NCBI GenBank assembly: GCA_016183225.1
Contig: JACPEZ010000004.1
Location: 1-49,505, forward strand
Source of the DNA: Candidatus Daviesbacteria bacterium
GTDB taxonomy: Bacteria > Patescibacteriota > Microgenomatia > Daviesbacterales > UBA10151
Length of the DNA: 49,505 nt
Reading direction: 5' to 3'
Shown here: positions 44,788-49,505 of the stretch, piece by piece
Position numbering within the stretch: position 1 is the first letter of the stretch
Layout of the letters: every line of letters begins with the position of its first letter
Notes under the pieces: generated by a model
The model's input: the letters and a program-made list of their open reading frames with translations, nothing else
Database searches by the model: none
What the model was told of the DNA's origin: nothing
Position numbers and translations under genes: made by a program

Positions 44788-45713
44788 ACAATTAATTTTT
44801 TCAACCCCTCTTCAAGAGAAATTTTTGGCTCCCAGCCTAATTTTTCTTTGGCTTTGGCAATATCAGGGCATCTTTTTTTAGGATCATCTTGGGGCAAGCG
44901 ATCTGCAAAAGAAATTTCAGATGTAGAATTTGTCAGTTCCTTGATCTTTTGGGCTAAACTTAAAATAGTAAACTCGTCAGGATTACCCAGATTGTAAATT
45001 TGTCCGCTGCTGCCTTTTTCCATGGCAGCTATAATTCCTTCAACCATATCCGAAACATAGCAAAAGGAGCGGGTTTGGGTGCCGTCTCCAAAAACAGGAA
45101 ATGGTTTTCCGGAAAGGGCTGCCTTGACAAATTCAATCACTACTCTGCCGTCATCAGGCATTCTCGGGCCGTAAGTATTGAAAATTCGAACAATCCTTCC
45201 GTCCAATTTTGAATGTCTGACAAAGCTGGAAACTATGGTTTCCCCGAATCTTTTGGATTCATCATAAACAGAACGCGGGCCGGTTGTTGATACATTGCCA
45301 TTGTAAGTTTCTTTTTGGGGATGTTCCAGCGGATCACCGTAAACTTCGGAGGTGGAGGCAAACAAAAATTTTGCTCCTCTTTTCAAGGCTTCTTCGGAGA
45401 GGCTCCAAGTGCCAATGGAATTGACCTGCATGGTTTCAAAAGGTAAACTCATGTAGCTTTTGGGGTTATTTTTATTGGGAGAGGCAGGAGAAGCCAGATG
45501 ATAAAGCTGGTCAAAATCCAGGTCTTCGGGAAAGGGATCCAGAGAGTTTGCTTCCACAAATTCAAAATCAGGGCTGTTTTGAAGGTGAGCAATATTATCT
45601 AAACTGCCGGTTATCAGATTATCAATGCCAAGAACCTGATGGCCGTTTTCAATCAGTTTATCGCAAAGATGACTCCCCAAAAACCCCGCCCCGCCTGTAA
45701 CAATAATTTTCAT
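44772..45713 (-). CDS. NAD-dependent nucleotide-sugar epimerase/dehydratase (UDP-glucuronate decarboxylase-like SDR)
   Basis: 313 aa. Rossmann motif TGGAGFLGSHLCDKLIENGH, ASTSEVYGDP, catalytic YDESKRFGE (YxxxK), RIFNTYGPRM, and FCYVSDMVEGI. The order matches extended SDRs such as UDP-xylose synthase or dTDP-glucose dehydratase. It supplies modified sugars for surface glycans. Confidence 0.9.
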   Translation of the reverse strand: MKIIVTGGAGFLGSHLCDKLIENGHQVLGIDNLITGSLDNIAHLQNSPDFEFVEANSLDPFPEDLDFDQLYHLASPASPNKNNPKSYMSLPFETMQVNSIGTWSLSEEALKRGAKFLFASTSEVYGDPLEHPQKETYNGNVSTTGPRSVYDESKRFGETIVSSFVRHSKLDGRIVRIFNTYGPRMPDDGRVVIEFVKAALSGKPFPVFGDGTQTRSFCYVSDMVEGIIAAMEKGSSGQIYNLGNPDEFTILSLAQKIKELTNSTSEISFADRLPQDDPKKRCPDIAKAKEKLGWEPKISLEEGLKKLIVYTRL

Positions 45714-45721
45714 TGTTTTGA

Positions 45722-46900
45722 TTATAACTTAAATCTTCTGTCAGATAAATATGGATTGGGTTTTCTTTTTATGGAAGTAGAATTTAATAAGACAGCTCGC
45801 TGCAAAGTGAAATTGCCAAATTCATTATTAACTTTATCAAGAACCTGATTAATTATTTCGTTTTTAAAAAAATTTAAAGTATAGGGAGTTTGGGGTTTTA
45901 AATTGGAAACAGACACTCCAATCATTCTGATTTTTTCTCTATTCCATAAGCAGTTAAATATTCCCCAAGCTGCTTGAAATATTTCCAGGCCGTCATTAGT
46001 GTAGGAAATAGTAGTTTGTTGACTAAGGTGGCGTATCTGTTCCACCCGAAAGGTGGAATAGATAGTTTTAGCAACCAGATTTTTGGATCGGAGGCGCATT
46101 GCCACCATTTCACAAAGTTTTAATAAAATCTGTTTAATTTCCTGCGGATTATTAGTATCATGGTTAATAGTGTGTCTGTGGCCAACTGATTTGACTTCTT
46201 CTTTCTCATAAAATGGGACTATTTGTGAATGATCTATTCCCCGACTGGCATCATATAAAAATTTGCCATAAGACTTAAAATGGAAAAGTAACATTTCCAA
46301 AGGAACCTGACGTAGTTGTTTAAAATTAAAAATACCCATTTTATTTAAACGAGCTTGAATTCTTGAACCAATTCCGCAAATCTCATCCAGCTCTATTTTG
46401 TCTAAAATTTGCATGGCTGAATGCTCGTCCGGAATTACTACCAATCCATCAGGTTTTTGTAAACTGCCTGCCAGCTTGGCCATTAATTTATTGTAGGAAA
46501 TGCCAATAGAACAAGTAATATATTCGCCTATTTCTGTTTTAATTCTTTTTTTAATTTCTTTGGCTATTTTCACTGTGCCTTCTAAAAAACACTCGTCAAT
46601 AGAAAACACCTCCAAATAGGGACTGTAGGCTTTTAGAATACCTATAAAACGCTTGGTTACCTCCAGATACTTATCCGAGTCCCCCTGAACCAAAATAATC
46701 TGCGGGCAAAGTTGGCGGGCTTCCCAAATTTGCATGCCTGTTTTAACTCCGTATTTTTTAGCTTCTACAGAAGCTGCGCCCAAGACAGTTCTTTGCATGC
46801 GGTCCCCGCCCGTTACCCCAACAGGTTTTCCCCGAAGTCTTGGATTAGCCTGTTGTTCGACTGTGGCAAAATAGCTGTTAAAGTCAATATGAAGAATCAT
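45722..46900 (-). CDS. dinB: DNA polymerase IV (Y-family translesion polymerase)
   Basis: 392 aa. Start MILHIDFNSYFATVEQQ (catalytic Asp), VTGGDRMQRTVLGAASVEAKKYGVKTGM, SIDECFLE (catalytic DE), SIGISYNKLMAKLAGSLQKPDGLVVI, and HhH-type ICGIGSRIQARL. The little-finger domain has STFRVEQIRHLS, encoded in part by the 19-bp palindrome at 46040-46058. Bypasses lesions with low fidelity. It overlaps the small upstream gene by 17 nt. Confidence 0.94.
   Translation of the reverse strand: MILHIDFNSYFATVEQQANPRLRGKPVGVTGGDRMQRTVLGAASVEAKKYGVKTGMQIWEARQLCPQIILVQGDSDKYLEVTKRFIGILKAYSPYLEVFSIDECFLEGTVKIAKEIKKRIKTEIGEYITCSIGISYNKLMAKLAGSLQKPDGLVVIPDEHSAMQILDKIELDEICGIGSRIQARLNKMGIFNFKQLRQVPLEMLLFHFKSYGKFLYDASRGIDHSQIVPFYEKEEVKSVGHRHTINHDTNNPQEIKQILLKLCEMVAMRLRSKNLVAKTIYSTFRVEQIRHLSQQTTISYTNDGLEIFQAAWGIFNCLWNREKIRMIGVSVSNLKPQTPYTLNFFKNEIINQVLDKVNNEFGNFTLQRAVLLNSTSIKRKPNPYLSDRRFKL
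46040..46058. repeat. 19-bp palindromic hairpin repeat (copy 2) inside dinB
   Basis: Exact copy of the 19-mer TTCCACCCGAAAGGTGGAA at 40155-40173. On the dinB strand it encodes part of YSTFRVEQ in the little-finger domain. Confidence 0.85.
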
Positions 46901-47129
46901 CTACTTCCTCCAAAAACCATTTCATTTTCTCTACATCAAATTTTAGTCTGTAAAAATTACCTCCGGATGAAACTGAAAAATGGTAAAATAGCGAAGCGCT
47001 GTTTTTACTGGTGTGCACCAGATTAATTTTATCTATCTTAATTTTGCGGCCGCGCCAGAAAAACAAACGGGGTTCTATGGATTTATCAAAAAAAGCCCAA
47101 GTCTTGATAGTTTCATTAATTTTTACCAT
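46884..47129 (-). CDS. Small DinB partner protein (DUF6504-like)
   Basis: 81 aa. FFDKSIEPRLFFWRGRKIKIDKINL then YRLKFDVEKMKWFLEEV matches the small 'WRGR' proteins that accompany Y-family polymerases in many bacteria. Its 5' end overlaps the divergent gene at 47077 by about 50 nt, so the true start could be somewhat downstream. It is coupled to dinB by a 17-nt overlap. Confidence 0.65.
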   Translation of the reverse strand: MVKINETIKTWAFFDKSIEPRLFFWRGRKIKIDKINLVHTSKNSASLFYHFSVSSGGNFYRLKFDVEKMKWFLEEVDDSSY

Positions 47130-48423
47130 ACTATTTCTTATATACCCAAAAATAACCCAAAGTCAAGAACCAGTTCCCAATAACAAATTTGGTATTCATA
47201 TTATTTCTCCTGTACCTAAAGAAGCTTCGGATGCAGCCAGTTTAGTCAACTCTTCCGGAGGTGACTGGGGATATGTTACTTTTTTAATCGAAAGCAAAGA
47301 CAGAAACGAGAATAAATGGCAGGAGTTTTTTAATGATTTGCGAAGGCGTCATTTAATTCCTATTGTTAGACTGGCCACCAAACCGGTTAATGAACACTGG
47401 GAGCGGCCATACGAGAAAGAATACGAAGCCTGGGCGGATTTTCTGGACAGGCTAAACTGGCCTGTTAAAAACAGGTATGTGGTCATTTATAACGAGCCAA
47501 ACCATGCCAAAGAATGGGGAAATTTTGTTGACCCCAAAAATTACGCGGAAGTATTGGATCGGACTATCACAGCGCTTAAAAACAAAAATCGAGACTTTTT
47601 TGTACTCAATGCCGGTCTGGATCAGGCCGCTCCCCATCAGCCTCCCCAATATTTTGACGAAGAATTGTTTTTGCAGGAAATGGAGAAAACTGTCCCGGGA
47701 ATTTTTAACAAACTGGATGGTTGGGTATCCCACTCTTATCCCAATCCTGCCTTTGCGGGATCCCCTAATGCTTCTGGCCGGGGAACTGTAAGGGGATGGC
47801 TCTGGGAACTTCAGCAACTTCGTAATCTGGGTCTAACTAAAAATCTGCCTGTTTTTATTACTGAAACCGGCTGGAAAAGAACCAAAGGGCTAAGTTCCGA
47901 ATTGATTGGAGAGTATTTACAAACTGCTTTTTTAAATGCCTGGAGCAGTAATCAAATTATGGCTGTCACCCCATTTTTATTAAATTATTTGGAACCCCCA
48001 TTTGTGGACTTTTCCTTTCAAGATCAGCCTCAATATAATATTATGGCAAGCATACCTAAAATAAAGGGACAGCCGGTGCAGGAAAACAAGACAGAGCTTA
48101 CAAAGGGGGAGATTTTTTCTTCCATAGTTTCCGGCCAAAGCTACACTATCTCTTTAACATTTAAAAATACAGGCCAAAGCATATGGGATCCTTCGACAAG
48201 CTCAGGACAAGTCAAGCTGGTGGCTATTCAGGGAGCTAAAGAATTGGGACTTAAAGAAGCGGCGGTTTCACAAAATGTGGAACCAAATCAGGAATACGCT
48301 TTTACCTTGAACCTGCAAGCTCCCCAAAGCGGCACTTTTCAAGTAGTCTTGAATTTATTTAACGGTAATAAGGAATTTGATACGCCGAGACTTAAATTTA
48401 CTACCGAGGTTAAAGAACCGTAA
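47077..48423 (+). CDS. Secreted or anchored glycoside-hydrolase-like protein (TIM-barrel)
   Basis: 448 aa from the ATG at 47077 (MDLSKKAQVLIVSLIF); the frame is open to 47011. Signal/anchor at 8-26. A (beta/alpha)8-type domain follows with VVIYNEPNHAKEWG (acid/base Glu in NEP) and VFITETGWKRT (nucleophile Glu in TETGW), as in GH5/GH39-like clan-A enzymes. The C-terminal Ig-like domain has YTISLTFKNTGQSIWDPSTSSGQ, the latter in part from a dispersed repeat. The frame may continue after a shift in the next feature. Confidence 0.78.
   Translation: MDLSKKAQVLIVSLIFTILFLIYPKITQSQEPVPNNKFGIHIISPVPKEASDAASLVNSSGGDWGYVTFLIESKDRNENKWQEFFNDLRRRHLIPIVRLATKPVNEHWERPYEKEYEAWADFLDRLNWPVKNRYVVIYNEPNHAKEWGNFVDPKNYAEVLDRTITALKNKNRDFFVLNAGLDQAAPHQPPQYFDEELFLQEMEKTVPGIFNKLDGWVSHSYPNPAFAGSPNASGRGTVRGWLWELQQLRNLGLTKNLPVFITETGWKRTKGLSSELIGEYLQTAFLNAWSSNQIMAVTPFLLNYLEPPFVDFSFQDQPQYNIMASIPKIKGQPVQENKTELTKGEIFSSIVSGQSYTISLTFKNTGQSIWDPSTSSGQVKLVAIQGAKELGLKEAAVSQNVEPNQEYAFTLNLQAPQSGTFQVVLNLFNGNKEFDTPRLKFTTEVKEP
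48190..48207. repeat. Dispersed short repeat (CCTTCGACAAGCTCAGGA) in the GH gene
   Basis: Read in frame as PSTSSGQ. It shares the layout CCTTCG-N6-CTCAGGA with the copy in obg at 27483-27500. Confidence 0.75.
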
Positions 48424-48425
48424 AA

Positions 48426-48713
48426 TGGAAAAAGAATTTTTCCGGGGATTATTTTTTGACAGTATCAGGCCCCACAGGAGAAAAAGTGATTTCGGTAAAT
48501 CTTAACAAAGAACTGGAAGCCAGATTCCTGCTGCCCGATTATGCTTTTGATTTTACGCTGCAACGACCATATTATTATCCAGTCATACTAAGACAAACCT
48601 TAAAACCGGGTATCAATATCCTGAATTTTGACTCCTTACAGCCGGATATTTTTTCCGCCATCTTACACCCGAGGCAATTTTTGCTATATTTTGATCTATT
48701 TAATCCCAGTTGA
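48426..48713 (+). CDS. Small protein, or frame-shifted C-terminal domain of the GH-like protein
   Basis: The frame reads WKKNFSGDYFLTVSGPTGEKVISVNLNKELEARFLLPDYAFDFTLQ... and ends at 48713. No ATG or GTG start is in frame; TTG at 48456 has no Shine-Dalgarno and would drop the WKKNFSGDY part. The sequence looks like a surface-protein module and begins right at the stop of the previous gene, so a +1/-1 shift near 48410-48430 (natural or sequencing error) is likely. The run AAAATGGAAAAAG lies at the junction. Confidence 0.45.
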   Translation, partial: WKKNFSGDYFLTVSGPTGEKVISVNLNKELEARFLLPDYAFDFTLQRPYYYPVILRQTLKPGINILNFDSLQPDIFSAILHPRQFLLYFDLFNPS

Positions 48714-48809
48714 CAGAGAATATTTACTATTATATAGTGATTAAACCTGTTTAAAAGCAAATCGCAAGATGAGCTTTTACGTCAGCCTCAAAACTGATAG
48801 ACAGGTTCT

Positions 48810-49100
48810 CTAAGGATCCCGCCGCAAGGCGGGATTTTTAGTGGCATAATTCTGAAAAAGTGTGCTGTACATTAAGGCATCCTCTGCTGTCCTGTCCTCT
48901 CTGCTTCCCAGGGCTTTTTTAGTTTTTTCCATAAGGTTTTTCAGGTAACTATTCAACTTTTCATTCTCCAGTTCTTTCACCCTTTGCAGGGCTTCCTGTT
49001 TAAACCTGTTTGCCATAGCATATGAGCCTCTGTGCAAGCCCAGAGCCACCCTTTTTAAATCCATGGCCAGTGATCCAATAATCAGCATTTGACTGCTCAT
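48810..49100 (-). CDS. Hypothetical helical protein
   Basis: 96 aa, entirely helical in character (MDLKRVALGLHRGSYAMANRFKQEALQRVKELENEKL). The last residues (NPALRRDP) are encoded by the opposite-strand terminator hairpin, so the original end may have been altered. Its start overlaps the stop of the upstream gene by 4 nt. No family was recognised. Confidence 0.55.
   Translation of the reverse strand: MSSQMLIIGSLAMDLKRVALGLHRGSYAMANRFKQEALQRVKELENEKLNSYLKNLMEKTKKALGSREDRTAEDALMYSTLFQNYATKNPALRRDP
48816..48839 (+). terminator. Intrinsic terminator
   Basis: ATCCCGCC-GCAA-GGCGGGAT, a perfect 8-bp stem with tetraloop followed by TTTT. It terminates the plus-strand gene(s) ending at 48713 and lies inside the last codons of the opposite-strand gene. 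Confidence 0.88.
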
Positions 49101-49408
49101 AAAATCTCCTGAAAAAAGAATCTGGTCAGTTCCTCGTATTTTTTTCTAATTTCCGGATCCTGTATTTCATTACTGTTATTGTTATCATTTGGCCGAATGT
49201 TAATCAGAGAATTGAAATCAATTGTTTTAGTTGCCACATCAATTCCCCCCTGATTTAATAGTATTTTCTCTCCTTCAAAATGTCTGTCCATGCCCCCGGA
49301 GCAAATTTTTCTGCCGACATCAATAACGGTTTTGATATACGTATCAAAAAATTCTCTTAAATTTTCTATTTCTTTTTTGGTAAATGGCTGCGATTTGGTA
49401 ATAATCAT
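49097..49408 (-). CDS. Hypothetical protein (103 aa)
   Basis: Soluble, with TKKEIENLREFFDTYIKTVIDVGRKI at the start and ATKTIDFNSLINIRP, then an Asn-rich stretch (NDNNNSNEI). No recognised motif. It is coupled to the 96-aa gene by a 4-nt overlap, so the two probably form a functional pair. Confidence 0.55.
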   Translation of the reverse strand: MIITKSQPFTKKEIENLREFFDTYIKTVIDVGRKICSGGMDRHFEGEKILLNQGGIDVATKTIDFNSLINIRPNDNNNSNEIQDPEIRKKYEELTRFFFQEIL

Positions 49409-49447
49409 GCTGTAATTTTAGCACATCAAATGGTAAAATATGCTTAC

Positions 49448-49505
49448 GGTGGCTGTAGCTCAGCGGTAGAGCGTCTGTTTGTGGAACAGAAAGTGGGGGG
49501 TTCAA
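49448..49505 (+). tRNA. tRNA-His (anticodon GUG), cut by window end
   Basis: The G-1 base of tRNA-His then GTGGCTG, D-arm GCTC/GAGC, anticodon stem TCTGT/ACAGA with anticodon GTG and the beginning of the T-arm (GGGGG TTCAA). The 3' end is outside the window. Confidence 0.92.

Noticed and set aside
1..49505. CRISPR array, rRNA, or IS transposase
   Set aside because: No regularly spaced repeats, rRNA signatures or DDE transposase frames were seen.
1..49505. UGA recoding as glycine (Gracilibacteria/SR1 type)
   Set aside because: TGA is used as an ordinary stop (for example the DUF2905 gene at 23435-23437), and conserved proteins have no internal in-frame TGA.

Overview
The window looks like a chromosomal piece of a Candidate Phyla Radiation (Patescibacteria) bacterium, most probably a Microgenomates-type lineage. 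This is an inference from gene content and style. Genes are short and AT-leaning, many are single-domain membrane DUF proteins (DUF805, DUF2905, DUF378, DUF475, DUF1761), tRNA genes are scattered singly or in pairs, and small hairpin repeats sit inside coding genes. The standard code applies (TGA is used as stop). No rRNA, CRISPR array or transposase IS was seen.

Layout. (1) 1-5072 is host backbone, mostly minus strand: a coiled-coil protein cut by the window edge, tRNA-Leu(UAG), the murT-gatD lipid II amidation pair, two paralogous lysozyme-like exported proteins, and a yvcK/CofD-like gene whose 5' end is lost against a 5'-truncated tRNA-Leu(CAG). (2) About 5122-18670 is an integrative element of about 13.5 kb inserted INSIDE a tRNA-Val(UAC) gene. 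The 5' half lies at 5078-5121, the 3' half at 18671-18699, and the two acceptor strands are perfectly complementary. The element carries an intact tRNA-Val(UAC), a tyrosine recombinase near each end, a helicase-type ATPase with a pseudoknotted leader, RHH and XRE regulators, a PIF1-like helicase with a hydrophobic N-terminus, a lone receiver protein, and a plus-strand block of membrane or secreted cargo (DUF805, Cys-rich, Excalibur, nuclease-Excalibur). No relaxase or conjugation gene was recognised. (3) 18704-23437 holds adenosylhomocysteinase plus an adenosine-kinase-like PfkB kinase, then glmS. glmS has a candidate glmS ribozyme, an antisense homing-endonuclease remnant in its leader, and an apparent AUU start codon. 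(4) 23437-30309 holds tRNAs, small membrane proteins, a DEAD-box helicase, an ATPase/DUF4325 pair bracketed by a decayed copy of the helicase 3' end, obg, a Nudix-like gene and typA. (5) 30357-38718 holds a 2H phosphoesterase, methyltransferase, cupin, an S41-like protease with a J-like insert, a DUF475 membrane protein, a membrane protein with a TPR-like tail, an oxidoreductase, a Fic protein flanked by iteron-like repeats, and an RRM RNA-binding protein whose Shine-Dalgarno sits in a hairpin. (6) 38842-49505 holds more tRNAs and cell-surface or carbohydrate functions (PQQ-type sugar dehydrogenase, beta-lactamase fold, SGNH hydrolase, nucleotide-sugar SDR, glycoside-hydrolase-like protein) and dinB with its usual small partner.

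How the genes work together: murT-gatD, glmS, yvcK, the two lysozyme-like proteins and the beta-lactamase-fold protein all point to a peptidoglycan wall under active control. ahcY plus the PfkB kinase clear S-adenosylhomocysteine from methylation. The most unusual content is the tRNA-splitting element with its own replacement tRNA, the non-AUG (AUU/AUA/UUG) starts that share a strong Shine-Dalgarno at a fixed 9-nt distance, the glmS leader, and several structured leaders and small palindromic repeats.
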